Shown: positions 47,281 through 59,381 of the stretch, piece by piece | Numbering within the stretch: the first letter of the stretch is position 1 | Layout: every line of letters begins with the position of its first letter | Notes under the pieces: generated by a model | Told to the model about the DNA's origin: nothing | The model's database searches: none | Seen by the model: the letters and a program-made list of their open reading frames with translations, nothing else | DNA from: Homarus americanus | Taxonomy: Eukaryota; Arthropoda; Malacostraca; Decapoda; Nephropidae | NCBI RefSeq assembly: GCF_018991925.1 | Contig: NW_024722158.1 | Span: forward strand, 944,632-1,008,631 | Direction of reading: 5' to 3' | Length of the DNA: 64,000 nucleotides | Program-made: the position numbers and the translations under genes

Positions 47281-47428
47281 ATGGAAGTTGGTCAAGAGGT
47301 TAACGGTGAACAGGATACAGAAGAACTCTTGAGTGAGGTTTTAAAAGCTCGGGCAGTGAAGGACTTGGCTCAGGCTATCTTACAGCTTGGCCAGTCTATA
47401 GACCCCAAGTACCTACAGCCGCCACTAG
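47281..47428 (+). CDS. BAZ1A: BAZ1A/ACF1 exon J: helix before the PHD finger
   Basis: Starts after TAATTTTCAG (phase 0) and ends before GTGTGT (phase 1). It encodes VLKARAVKDLAQAILQLGQS and IDPKYLQPPLG, matching the vertebrate SSVVHYLAMALFQIEQGIERRFLKAPLD segment. Its in-frame first codon is ATG but this is internal to the protein. Confidence 0.9.
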
Positions 47429-47768
47429 GTGTGTTGACGCTATATTTCTCAGTCCTTATGTACAGTCAACTAATAAAGCCAGTTCACCTCTTCCCCTGAA
47501 CCACAAACCCTGAGATTCAGACTCGTGAATCTGGAGCATTTATGGACAGAATAATGTATCGGTTTATTGCTTTGGGTTCATGAGTCTAAATCTTGGGGTT
47601 CAGGGGAGAGGCAAGTGGACTTTAGTAGGTGACTGTACACTACAAATATTAAGTTAATGTTAGGTTCACTTTGAACTTTATATCAGGTGCAGCTTCCCAC
47701 TGTGGTATGTGTCCAGCCAGGCTCCCCAGGTACCTTCAGTAGTTGTATCTTGGTTCATTGGCTAAATG

Positions 47769-47919
47769 TACAGTCTCGGAAAAATTTACACACACTACCT
47801 GACACACTCCTGGGAGACCTCACATCAAGGGAGGACCATGTATGACAACAACAACATTGTCCACACACTACACAAATCTGTTAAGGGCATGTGCATACAT
47901 TTTTGTGAGAGACCCTGTA
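47769..47919. mobile_element. Small TA-flanked MITE (CAGTCTC/CAGGGTCTC termini)
   Basis: About 150 bp with imperfect inverted termini (CAGTCTCGGAAAAATTTACA and, from the right, CAGGGTCTCTCACAAAAATG) flanked by TA. Confidence 0.7.
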
Positions 47920-48190
47920 TATCCTTTGTCAATATATAGGTCAGCCTGTCCACCACAACACAGCTGTATGTGGGTCAAGGTTGTGTAATACTTCATTGTT
48001 GTCTTCTCATGGCGTTAGAGACAGTTACATGTGGTATAGTTACTAATAACCTCAGTTGTAAAGTAACTAAGTAAATTTACTTGCATACTGTACTCGAGTA
48101 ACATTTTTGGGTATTTATTTTTTTAAAAGTACTCCAATTTTTTAGTACTTTTACTGAAGTAAGGTTTTAAAATACTTTTACTCCAAAACA

Positions 48191-48891
48191 ACTGAAAACA
48201 AAACACAAAATTTTTACTTGTTACTTTCTCCAAACAAAGAGTTTTAATGTCTGGCAAACTGATAATATATATTTTTTAATTAATTAATTATTAACTATAG
48301 TAAAAGAGTTGGGTGGGTGGAGGGTATGGTGTGGGGAGGCACCACCCGGTTACATACCTAGAGGTCTCATGAGGTGAGGTGACGTCAGGTGGCAGTCACC
48401 ATGAGAGCGGACTTTCCCTTTGATCTTCTTGTGTTCATCAGCACCTCGGGGATGGATCCAGGAATATCAAAGAGTGTTGTGGATCCAAGAATTTTTGGGT
48501 GGTGGAACATGGTGAGCAAAATGAGCCCACCCAGCTTCTTTTTTTAAAATCTGACCAATATCACAGGCATTTTGAAGCCACATGCACTTGATATTAGGAA
48601 ATATTCTGAGGTTAATAGTAATTACTTATTAAGAAAAAATTGCCTGAGTACAATAATACTTTAAAGAAAAAGTAATGGAATTTTCTGATAAAAGGGGGGG
48701 GGGGTCTGTACCCCCAGGACCCCTCCCTTGGATTTACCTTTGCACCCTGACCACCCACCTCATCTTATCCCCCCCACCTCACCTCTTATCCCCCCTTCCT
48801 CCATCAAAGTCCCTCTCTTCTCCCCCACCTTTCCTTCAGGGGCTTGGTCTTCCCATGAGATGTCAGTTGCTCTTTGCATATACTGTGCAGG
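48191..48891 (+). other. BAZ1A: BAZ1A intron between elements
   Basis: Mixed AT-rich then C-rich sequence with a G-run near 48693. Short frames here have no recognisable homology. Confidence 0.5.
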
Positions 48892-49190
48892 TACCAGTAA
48901 TATCCCCATTAGCCGTAACAATTGGTGCTAAGCACTTCTGGGAATGAGAGATTTCCGGGTAACGAGATGACTCAAAGCCGGAAACATTTCCCTCATCCCC
49001 GGAATTTTCCGGGTAATGGAAAACTTTTCTCGGAATTTCCAGAAAATGCGCCTGATTTTCATCTCTTAAGCCCGGAAAAAAGTTCCCCCATCCCCGGATA
49101 TTATGGGTATTGGGAAAATTTTCTCAGAATTTTCCGAGAAAATTTAAATTCTGGTTATCGGAGAGTTCTGGGTTTGAGGGATACAGTATT
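48892..49190. mobile_element. MITE family X, copy 1 (CCGG-rich)
   Basis: Starts TACCAGTAATATCCCCATTA and is full of TTTTCCGGG/CCCGGAAAA motifs. Two further copies are at 51945-52307 and 63430-63571; this copy is inverted relative to copy 2. Confidence 0.8.
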
Positions 49191-49249
49191 ACTACCTGTA
49201 ACTAAAATAAATTTCAATGAGGCTCTGATTGTAAAATGCCTGTATCTAT

Positions 49250-51142
49250 ACATGGTTTCTCTCCACCACTTTGTTCTCTAATCTCTAGCTTCCTTGAGAA
49301 CCGATCCATGGCAGTTGTTGTTGAGGGAGCGATCTCTCGCTCTTTCTCTACCAGTAGTGGTGTCCCACAGGGTTCTGTTCTTTCACCGACTCTCTTCCTT
49401 CTTTTTATCAATGATTTACTTCACACTACAACTAATTCTATCCGTTCTTACACCGATGATTCTACTTTTCACTCTTCTTCACATTTTCCCCTTCCTCCTA
49501 ACTCTCAAACTAGACCTGTTTCTAGAGCTGATATCATTTCATCTATCAATGCGGATCTGTGCAGCATCTCCAAATAGGGAGGTAGAAACTTGGTTAAATT
49601 CAACCGTTATAAAACTCGGTAGTCACCAATTAGATGATCTCCCACCAATCACATTTCAGGACGCAATCATTATGTCAAGTTCTAAAATAGATAAGCTAGG
49701 TCTCACCATTTCCTCTAGTATGTCATGGAAGCCACACATCCACAATATAGTTAAAGCTGCCTCCCAAAAGTTGGGAATGCTGTATAGATGCTGTAGCTAC
49801 TTCACTCCTGAGCCGTTGCTTCAAGTATACAGTGACCCCTCGTTCAACGAACGCCTTGGTTAACGAAATTTCGGTTAACGAACTGCCTTCCATAAGGATC
49901 TTCAATTCGGTTAACGAATTTCTTACGAACCGACCTCAACATGTTTTCGCTTGCACTGGCCGGGCAACCAGCTTTAGTATCAGTCCGCCAATACATTAAT
50001 CGGTTCTAGGGCTTAAATTCCTTACTATTTTAGTAATTTCAAGAAGTTTATACTATTCAATAATTTTAAAAGTTTAATATTCAATTTTTTAGTCATTTTA
50101 ACAATTATTGAACATAATTGAAGTTAAAGTGACTAGTTTAAAGTGCAGCATCCAGCCTCTTAACACAGCAAACAGGCGTTAGTCTCTCTGTTTTCACTGG
50201 AGGTAACATCTTGCTTGAGACTCTCTTCAACTAAACGCTTTTTTCTGTGTTTCCAAGCAAATTATTGGTCATTTTGAAATATATTTTACATATTGACAAT
50301 ATATAATGCAGTACAGTGTTGATTTAAAGAAAATAATCTTGAAATACACCAAGAGAACTAAAATTTTATGGGTGAAATGGTGCCATGGGGTGACTTCTCT
50401 TCCACCCCAATGCCTTCTCTTCTTCCTTCTCCTCCACCCCCATTGTAATTCCCATCATCATCATCATCATCATCCAGGAGCCTTCTACATACACACCTCA
50501 AAGTAAGTGAACTTTTCTGCCATTTTTGTTGAATTTAGGAAATTTTCGGTGAGCTGGAACCAATTACCCCAAAACCCATTGAAACAATGGTTTCGGTTAA
50601 CGAACGACCTTCTGGAACGGATTGAGTTCGTTAACCGAGGGGTCACTGTATAAGGGATTCATTCGTCCTAACTTGGTGCGCTGCTCTCATATCTAGGGTG
50701 GCTCTTCTTCTGTCCAACTGTTAGATAGGGTGAAATCAAAGGCTTATTGACTCTCCTCCTTTAGTTGACAATGTTCGGTGGATTTGGCATCCTGTGTACC
50801 GCAGGCAAGGCCGTGGGCTCGTAACACACTTCTTGCCGGCGGTGCCCACCGTTTCTCTGTGGATGTCGGTCACACTAAAATAACCCATTATAGTACCTCC
50901 TTCTTTCCTCACACAGCCAAACTGCAGAATGCTCTGCCTTCTTCTGTGTTTCCACACTCATACAATGTGTCTCACTTCAAAAAGCCGGTTTTCCGGCATC
51001 TTTGTTTTGTAGATTGATATAACCTTTACCTTTTCTATTTTTAATTTCTTTTTACTCTTATTTTTCTGCCCCCTGGGCTCCGTTGTGGGTTGATGACCTG
51101 TGCCTGGTGGGCTATTCCCTTAAAAAAATAAAAATAAAAAAG
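49250..51142 (+). mobile_element. LINE fragment, same family as 41965-43260, split by a MITE
   Basis: Carries LENRSMAVVVEGAISRSFST, SGVPQGSVLSPTLFLLFIND and, in another frame, SYTDDSTFHSSSHF (a YTDD variant of YADD). It is broken by an 823-bp MITE at 49828-50650, resuming with the C-terminal segment near 50651 and ending in an A-rich tail near 51140. Frameshifts make it inactive. Confidence 0.87.
49828..50650. mobile_element. TA-flanked MITE inserted in a LINE
   Basis: Left terminus CAGTGACCCCTCGTTCAACG; right terminus, complemented, CAGTGACCCCTCGGTTAACG; TA on both sides. Subterminal GGTTAACGAA motifs recur. Pogo/Tigger-type ends, 820 bp, no transposase; the interior includes a (CAT)n run near 50455. 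Confidence 0.88.
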
Positions 51143-51449
51143 TACCACTGACTCCCCCCCCCAGCAAAATTCAGCCACTCGTCAATTAGAATCGAAGAGT
51201 AACGTCACCACGGCCACACCCCAATTAGAGGAATAGTTCACAGGGAGTCTTAGTCAGACTCAGTCACTATGGAGGCAACAATCATCCACAAACTCCTCAA
51301 CTGAAGGAACTTGATAGTTTACTTGGCATGCCCAGGGGGTGGAATGGAGCTACTTAGGTCTTTCCTGACATTATGTGACTTATCTCTCAAGCTTAACACC
51401 CCACTACCTGCATCTGTTGCTTGTGAGTGTCCATTTAGTCATGTTGGGC

Positions 51450-51900
51450 TATTTATTTATTTATATATTAAATAATTGATTTATTGCACCCCAGAAGGCA
51501 ACAAGTCCAGTCACAAGACCCTGCGGTCAGACACTAATACACTGGTACTCGTGTCTCACAGGACACACTGTGACTTGTGATATGGTAACAATATTGATAT
51601 GATTTAAGGACAATGGGAGTTAGCACCCACCAAAGTGTGGGTAGTGGACAATAATTAGATCTAAATTATAATGTATAAGTAGGTGGTGACATATAGTGGT
51701 GAGTGACTCTCCCTGTGGTAGGAGGTCCCTGACAGTGGGACAGTCAATACAGTAGTGCTGATGGGTGTTAGTGTTGAGACAGTTACAGGAAGAGAAGTGC
51801 AGGTCATCCCCCACCTCAGATAGGTCTGTATCCTCACCTAATGCCAGCAGAGACAACATTATGTCTGTGGGCCTTAAGTCCACGTCGACGATACTTGTGT
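51450..51900 (-). mobile_element. LINE 3' fragment (Cys/His-rich C-terminus)
   Basis: The minus strand encodes RPTDIMLSLLALGEDTDLSE and FSSCNCLNTNTHQHYCIDCP then VRDLLPQGESL, ending HFGGC and a stop near 51620. It is followed by AATAAA and an ATAAAT-type tail near 51450. Layout resembles the C-terminal end of a non-LTR ORF2, but the family is not identified with certainty. Confidence 0.55.
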
Positions 51901-51944
51901 GGATAAGGAAGTGATCGTAGTGTTGGATGGATATACCTGTACGG

Positions 51945-52307
51945 TACTGTAATATCTCCGGTAGCCGGAATCCCTCAAACCCGGAACTCTCCGATGGCCG
52001 GAATAGAAATTTCTCGGAAAATTGTTCCCAAAGCTGAAATTTTCCGGAAAATTCCAGCTTTGGGAACAATTTTCCGGAAAATTATTTCGATACCCGGAAA
52101 ATTTCACGGATGAGGGATACTTTTCCGGGTTCGAGATATGATGTAGTGGGCAATTTCTAGAACTTCCGGGATCAATTTACTGTTCCCCGGAAAATTCCGG
52201 GGATGGGGGATTTTTTCCTGCTTTGAGAGTCTTCTTGTTACCTGGAAATCCCTCATTCCCGGAAGTGTTCAGCACCAATTGTTACGGCTAACGGAGATAT
52301 CACCGTA
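51945..52307. mobile_element. MITE family X, copy 2 (most complete)
   Basis: Left terminus TACTGTAATATCTCCGGTAG; right terminus, complemented, TACGGTGATATCTCCGTTAG. About 360 bp, with internal TTTTCCGGAAAA palindromes. Confidence 0.85.
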
Positions 52308-53096
52308 TTCTCAGCCTTGTGAGGGATTGTAAGGAGCTGAGTGGCTGAATGTACAGGGGGCCCTCCAAATTAATGGGGGTTAGGTTCTCAATATGGACCG
52401 GGGGGCACATTTAAGTGTACAAACAAATGTATTGTTCCCTTTGTGTTTGCCTTGAGGACAATTGTTTCTTTTACCTGTATTTTATGCAGGGTATATACTG
52501 TATGTGTGTGTGGACAGGCACAAAACACATACAAATAAATAATAATGGGAAAATACTCTCACAAATAATCAGAAATAAATTTATCAAAAATGTGACATAC
52601 CGAGAGTGATGCGGAACATTACCCAACGCAGCCAAGCTTGACCCACGCAGGTGTGAGGCATCAGTTGTGTCTTGGCAGAATATAACTTGTATTGCTGGAA
52701 TCCTTACAAGACAGCAAATAATTTAAATATAGACAGAGTATATTTGGCCCAAAAGATAAAATTTTAGTCCTTTAGTGTAGTACATATTAGCACAAGTTTC
52801 TCAACTCGTATTTTTGGGCAGATATATGTAACTTTTTTCATTTATTTTTACTCGATTACATGCACATGTCATCCTAAATACATATTGTGAAAAAGTGAAC
52901 AGAATAATTGTCCTAAGGGCAAACTGTACTGTACTCAAATGTACTAAATAATTACTAAAAATTTTGTCTAGTGCAAACTATAGCTTGTTTATATTCAAAT
53001 TAATCACTTATCTTACAAGAATCCAGCAATGTGAGTTATATTCTGCTAAGTCAATTAATTGGCATTTTATAAGGTAAAAACTTAAACTCCCTCAGT
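52308..53096 (+). other. BAZ1A: Intronic repeat-derived sequence
   Basis: The part from about 52660 resembles the interior of the 46129-47155 MITE (shared AGTGCAAACTATAGC and AATTAATCACT blocks). No gene recognised. Confidence 0.5.
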
Positions 53097-53119
53097 ATGA
53101 CCGATGACAGCGTCTGGGT

Positions 53120-53475
53120 CAGTAATTTACCCGCTGGCTGGTCAATACCTCGCCTCACCCCTGCTGGTCAACACCTCGCCTCACCCGCTGGCTGGTCAAT
53201 ACCTCGCCTCACCCCGCTGCCCCTCACCGCTGGCTGGTCACCTCGCCTCACCTCTGGTCAACACCTCGCCTCACCCTCTGGCTGGTCAATACCTCGCCTC
53301 ACCCCTGCTGGTCAACACCTCGCCTCACTTGCTGGCTGGTCAGTACCTCGCCTCACCTGCTGGTCAACACCTCGCCTCCCACTTGCTGGCTGGTCATACC
53401 TCGCCTCACCCCTGTGGTCAGCACCTCGCTCACCGCTGGCTGGTCAGCACCTCGCCCCCGCTGGCTGGTCACACA
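53120..53475. repeat. ~26-28-bp minisatellite (CTGGCTGGTCAATACCTCGC)n
   Basis: About thirteen degenerate copies containing GGTCAACACCTCGCCTCACC. Proline/serine-rich open frames across it come from the repeat. Confidence 0.9.
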
Positions 53476-53479
53476 GCCT

Positions 53480-54140
53480 AATCCACCGACTGCACCTAGC
53501 GCTCCGCCTTTTGTCTCTAGGACTAATGGCTCCCTGTACGGCCGTGAAAATGCGGCAATTTTAAAACTACACACAGGCATTGGTACATCCAGGTGTCATC
53601 CATGAATGGTGAGACTGCAAAATAAAAATCCACAAACTTGGGAGGCGGGGAGCTGTATTCACTTTGTTCAAGTTCTGCTTGGTTACTGGCTCATTGAAAC
53701 ACAGTCTTCACAGATGCAGTTTACTGGGAGAGAGGTCTGTGAGTGGTGCAGCAGGAAACAGCTCTCACAGGAGGTAATACACATGATCACGAAACCTCCT
53801 GCTATGTCATATACTACTCAGACATCAACTTCATTCACACGCTGGGTAACAGCACACATCCACGTCACTAGAGGACACCACTCGTGCACACACTCATTCA
53901 CGCCATACAGCGGTTACTTTCGCTCGCATTACATAAACACCACACAACTTTCAGTAGAACTAGGCTTACATTTAGGCCTAATATATCCTGATTGGACAGC
54001 CATAATTTTGATAATCAGTTATTGATTAATCTCAATAGAAATATTTACAAATAAACTTGTGTATCTCTCTTATTTCTGTCTTTAGTTAACTATTTGAGAC
54101 AATCAATAATTTTGTATTTACTTTTATTACTTAAAGACTT
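53480..54140 (+). other. BAZ1A: BAZ1A intron, no feature recognised
   Basis: The frame at 53606-54025 has no recognisable domain and is not supported as a gene. Confidence 0.4.
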
Positions 54141-54289
54141 TATGAAAGATTTTTTTTATTTCTACTTTAGTACATTAATCTTTGGATACTTTTACTTCTA
54201 CTTGAGTAACATTTTGCCAATGTAATGCAACAATACTGTTATTTAAGTAATAAAGTCCATTACTTCTTACAACTCTGCTCATAACACTG

Positions 54290-55269
54290 TTACAGGTGAT
54301 ACAGTTATTATAACACGCTGTTACAGGTGATACAGTTATTATAACACACTGTTACAGGTGATATAGTTATTATAACACACTGGTACAGGTGATGTAGTTA
54401 TTATAACACACTGGTACAGGTGATGTAGTTATTATAACACTGTTACAGGTGATACAGTTATTATAACACACTGGTACAGGTGATGTAGTTATTATAACAC
54501 TGTTGCAGGTGATATAGTTATTATAACACACTGTTACAGGTGATATAGTTATTATATAACCACTGTTACAGGTGATGTAGTTATTATAACACTGTTACAG
54601 GTGATACAGTTATTATAACACACTGTTACAGGTGATACAGTTATTATAACACACTGTTACAGGTGATATAGTTATTATAACACACTGGTACAGGTGATGT
54701 AGTTATTATAACACACTGGTACAGGTGATGTAGTTATTATAACACTGTTACAGGTGATGTAGTTATTATAACACTGTTACAGGTGATACAGTTATTATAA
54801 CACACTGTTACAGGTGATATAGTTATTATAACACACTGGTACAGGCGATGTAGTTATTATATCACTGTTGCAGGTGATATAGTTATTATAACACACTGTT
54901 ACAGGTGATATAGTTATTATAACACACTGTTACAGGTGATGTAGTTATTATAACACTGTTACAGGTGATACAGTTATTATAACACACTGTTACAGGTGAT
55001 ATAGTTATTATAACACACTGGTACAGGTGATGTAGTTATTATAACACTGTTACAGGTGATATAGTTATTATAACACTGTTACAGGTGATATAGTTATTAT
55101 AACACACTGTTACAGGTGATGTAGTTATTATAACACACTGGTACAGGTGATATAGTTATTATAACACATTGTTAAAGGTGATGTAGTTATTATAACACAC
55201 TGGTACAGGTGATATAGTTATTATAACACACTGGTACAGGTGATATAGTTATTATAACATTATTTACAG
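54290..55269. repeat. 27/31-bp minisatellite carrying the exon K acceptor
   Basis: Over thirty copies of a unit with TTACAGGTGATATAGTTATT and ATAACACACTG, in 31- and 27-bp length variants. The final copy becomes the real exon K acceptor, TTTACAG|GTGAGACAG, so each unit repeats CAG|GTGA. Confidence 0.95.
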
Positions 55270-55478
55270 GTGAGACAGACAAAGCTAGGAAGATTCGTGA
55301 ACATACAGAAGAAAAGTTGAGACGGAGAAAGGAAGAGGAGGCAGCCGGGTCAGAGGGCGGGGACTCTGATGAGGACGACAGTGAGAACAAAGTGGGGGAG
55401 CAGGTGACAGACAACGCCCTGAGGACACCCATAGAGAGGTGGGAAGTGTCACTCATGGCCAGCACAAATCTCTCTCAA
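55270..55478 (+). CDS. BAZ1A: BAZ1A/ACF1 exon K: acidic linker before the PHD finger
   Basis: Starts after TTTACAG (phase 1, completing the Gly begun in exon J) and ends before GTAAGT (phase 0). It encodes REHTEEKLRRRKEEEAAGSE, an acidic DSDEDDSEN, then RTPIERWEVSLMASTNLSQ. This aligns with KTVLDRWRESLLSSASLSQ, which directly precedes the PHD-proximal helix in human BAZ1A. Confidence 0.92.
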
Positions 55479-55844
55479 GTAAGTTAAAGCAGATGAATGT
55501 TGTTGGTCACTTAACTTCCTGAGTATGGTAAAACATCCTCTGAGACAGAAGTTCATTAGAAGAGTGTATCTAGTGGTTGTGGGCTGTGGTATAAGGTTGT
55601 GTGGTGAGGGAGGTTTTGTGTTTAATGTATGTAGGTCTCGGAGAGTCTCAGTGGCATTTTGAATGTTTTTTCTGAGTTAGTTGAGAGTGTGGACTCAGCA
55701 GTCAGTGGTTGTGAGCTACATGGGCTCGTCACCACTGGATCGAGGACATGTCTGGCTCCAAGCTGACACGCTCAACTAGTTCATTCCTTCCTTTACCATA
55801 TAGATTTATTATTAGAAACTTATGTGTGTTATCATTACAGTATG
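55479..55844 (+). other. BAZ1A: BAZ1A intron after exon K
   Basis: Unique intron sequence. I looked here for the missing PHD-proximal exon and did not find it. Confidence 0.6.
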
Positions 55845-56157
55845 TACAGTCCCTGGGTTACTTACAAGTTCCATTCCTACGGACACTTGTAAGTTAAACT
55901 GTACATAAGTTGAACTACATACCCTAAGTGCATAGTGCACTTACAGTACAATGTTTAAAATCCCACAATATCATAGCCTAAGTCCTTAAATTACAGCTAA
56001 AATTATTTAGTTTACTGAATTTATGAGAAAAAGAAATTGAATGACAAAATACAGTACTAAATAGAGTAAAAAAATAAGTCATCTATAAATAATATACTGT
56101 ACTGTAAGTTCAAATTCGCGGATGTTGGTAAGCCGGGCATACATAACCCAGGGACCA
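55845..56157. mobile_element. Tigger-like MITE whose right end feeds a minisatellite
   Basis: Left terminus TACAGTCCCTGGGTTACTTA; right end, complemented, GGTCCCTGGGTTATGTATGC. The interior shares the AAGTCCTTA and AATACAGTA blocks with the Tigger at 41.8 kb. The right terminus is the first element of the following 60-bp array. Confidence 0.75.
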
Positions 56158-58795
56158 CCAGCAAGTGTTATCATTACTGTTATTATCACACAGCCTGGCA
56201 TACATAACCCAGGGACCACCAGCAAGTGTTATCATTACTGTTATTATCACACAGCCAGGCATACATAACCCAGGGACCACCAGCAAGTGTTATCATTACT
56301 ATTATTATCACACAGCCAGGCATACATAACCCAGGGACCACCAGCAAGTGTTATCATTACTGTTATTATCACACAGCCGGCATACATAACCCAGGACCAC
56401 CAGCGTGTTATCATACTGTTATTACCACGCCCGGCATACATAACCCAGGGACCACCAGCAAGGGCACACATTGTTATTATCACACAGCGGGCATACATAA
56501 CCCAGGGACCACCAGCACGGCACAACATTGCCATTATCACACAGCCGGGCATACATAACCCAGACCACCAGTGCGTTATCATTACTGTTATTATCAACAG
56601 CCAGGCATACATAACCAGGGACCACCAGCAAGTGTTATCATTACTGTTATTATCACACAGCCTGGCATACATAACCCAGGGACCACCAGCAAGTGTTATC
56701 AATACTGTTATTATCACACAGCCTGGCATACATAACCCAGGGACCACCAGCAAGGTTATCATTGCTATTATCAAGCCGGGCATACATAACCCAGGGACCA
56801 CCAGCAAGTGTTATCATTACTGTTATTATCACACAGTGGCATACAACCAGGGACCACCAGCAAGTGTTATCACACTGTTATTATCACACAACAGCCGGCA
56901 TACATAACCCAGGGACCACCAGCAAGTGTTATCATTACTGTTATTATCACACAGCCGGGCATACATAACCCAGGGACCACCAGCAAGTATTATTACTGTT
57001 ATTATCACACAGCCTGGCATACATAACCAAGGGACCACCAGTTATCATTACTGTTATTATCACACAGCCGCATACATAACCAGGGACCACCAGCAAGTGT
57101 TATCATTACTGTTATTATCATCAACAGCCCGCACATAACCCAGGGACCACCAGCAAGTGTTATCATTACTGTTATTATCACACAGCCTGGCATATAACCC
57201 AGGGACCACAAGCAAGTGTTACCATTACTGTTATTATCACACAGCCGGCATACATAACCCGACCACCAGCAAGTGTTATCATTACTACTTATCACACAGC
57301 CAGGCATACATAACCCAGGGACCACCAGCAAGTGTTATCATTACTGTTATTATCACACAGCCTGGCATACATAACCCAGGACCACAAGCAAGTGTTATCA
57401 TTACTGTTATTATCACACAGCCGGGCATACATAACCCAGGACCACCAGCAAGTGTTATTACTGTTATTATCACACAACCAGGCACACATAACCAAGGGAC
57501 CACCAACAAGTGTTATCATTACTGTTATTATCACACAGCCAGGCATACATAACCCAGGGACCACCAGCAAGTGTTATCACACTGTTATTATCACACAGCC
57601 GGGCACATACATAACCCAGGACCACCAGCAAGTGTTATCATTACTGTTATTAACACACAGCCTGGCATACAATAACCCAGGGACCACCAGCAAGTGTTAT
57701 CACATCTACATGCTATTATACAGCATACATAACCCAGGACCACCAGCAAGGTTATCATTATCATATTATCACACAATAGCATACATAACCCAGGGACCAA
57801 AGCAAGTGTTACCATTATTTACATCACACAGCCTGGCATACATAACCCAGGGACCACCAGCAAATGTTATCATTACTGTTATTATCAAAAAGCCAGGCAT
57901 ACATAAACCCAGGACCACCAGCAATGTTACCATTACTGTAATATCACAGCCAGGCATACATAACCCAGGGACCACCAGCAAGTGTTATCATTACTGTTAT
58001 TATCACACAGCCGAGCATACATAACCCAGGGACCACCAACATGTTATCATTACTGTTATTATCACACAGCCGGGCATACATAACCCAGGACCACCAGCAA
58101 GTTTTATCACACTGTTATTATCACACAGCCAGGCATACATAACCCAGGACCACCAGCAAGTGTTATCATTACTGTTATTACTCCACACAGCCAGCACATA
58201 ACACAGGACCACCAGCAAGTGTTATCATTACTGTTATTATCATACAGCCGGCATACATAACCCAGGGACCACCAGCAAGAGGTTCATCATTACTGTTATC
58301 ACACAGCCGGGCATACATAACCCAGGGACCACCAGCAAGTGTTATCATTACTGTTATTATCAAAAACAGCCATACATAACCCAGAGACCAATGCAAGTGT
58401 TATCATTACTGCTATTATCACACAGCCAGGCATAAAACCCAGGGACCACCAGCAAGTGTTATCATTACTGTTATTATCACACAGCCAGGCATACATAACC
58501 AAGGGACCACCAGCAAGGTTATCATTAATGTTATTATCACACAGCCGGGCATATATAACCCAGGGACCACCAGCAAGTGTTATCATTACTACATATCACA
58601 CAGCCAGGCATAACATAAACCCAGGACCCACCAGCAAGTGTTATCATTACTGCCTATTAACACACAGCCTGGCATACATAACCAAGGACCACCAGCAAGT
58701 GTTATCATTACTGTTATTATCACACAGCCAGGCATACATAACCCAGGACCACCAGCAAGTCCATCATTACTGTTATTATCACAAAACCACCATTT
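56133..58795. repeat. 60-bp minisatellite, more than 40 copies
   Basis: Units contain GGCATACATAACCCAGGGAC (MITE terminus) joined to AAGTGTTATCATTACTG and TTATCACACAGCC (intron flank). About 2.6 kb. Long frames on both strands (MLSLLLLSHS, MLVVPGLCMP types) are repeat shadows. Confidence 0.95.
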
Positions 58796-59381
58796 TGGAT
58801 TAGTGAATCTATAAATAAGGCATCAAAATACAAATCATGTAGTATATTTAAGATAAATAAATAAAAATGCACCAATATTGGACAGGCAACCTTTGCTGCA
58901 TCCAGTGTGGGACTGTATGTTGTAATGTTCACTTGTGTATTTCCACATGTAAGCTCATGCCCATAACTTTTCACCTTCATACCTCACTGTATACACATAC
59001 TATAACAACCAACTATTATTATTATAAACAAATTGTAAAATAATGGGCAAATAATTTACTTCATAGAATCAAAAATAAATAACAAGCCTGAAAAGACAAA
59101 GGTGCAACTCACTCACAGATTTCCCCAGTATCACAAGGCTCTGACCATCACCACATTAGACACTGATATGGGAACATGTCCCATACCACCCTGTTCATAA
59201 TCTTTAAGTACACTTTTATGAATGTGTCGTAGATGTTTTGTGTGTATTAATTTTCTTACCACGAGAGGCGTTTTGTAGCTCACGCTGCCCAATAGCTGTG
59301 TTTACATTATAAACCTCTGGACAACTCATATCGTATCCCGCTCTCAACGCCATGTCTATCTGTTTCATTTAAAAAGACAAG
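58796..59381 (+). other. BAZ1A: BAZ1A intron before exon L
   Basis: Unique AT-rich sequence; no second exon found in it. Confidence 0.6.

Larger units (their letters stand above)
48051..54277. mobile_element. Possible hAT-like element containing nested insertions
   Basis: Left terminus CTCAGTTGTAAAGTAAC and, as complement of the right, CAGAGTTGTAAGAAGTAATG. Both are followed by subterminal TTTTACTT/AAGTA-rich sequence. An 8-bp flanking duplication matches at 7 of 8 (CTAATAAC / CTCATAAC). No transposase is recognised; the interior holds MITEs, a LINE and a minisatellite. The two ends could belong to separate elements. Confidence 0.4.

Noticed and set aside
53097..53605. 155-residue frame rich in SIPRLTPAGQHLASP
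   Set aside because: Repeat shadow of the 26-28-bp minisatellite.
53606..54025. 139-residue frame as a possible gene
   Set aside because: No domain, no splice context matching the host gene, located in transposon-rich intron.
56226..58803. Reading frames up to about 230 residues on both strands (MLSLLLLSHS and MLVVPGLCMP types)
   Set aside because: They are translations of the 60-bp minisatellite; frames change at each indel and both strands are equally open.
59330..59381. Upstream extension of exon L to reach a C-x-x-C pair
   Set aside because: Open frame upstream reads CLSVSFKKTREN with no C-x-x-C, and AG acceptors lie right before ENM.
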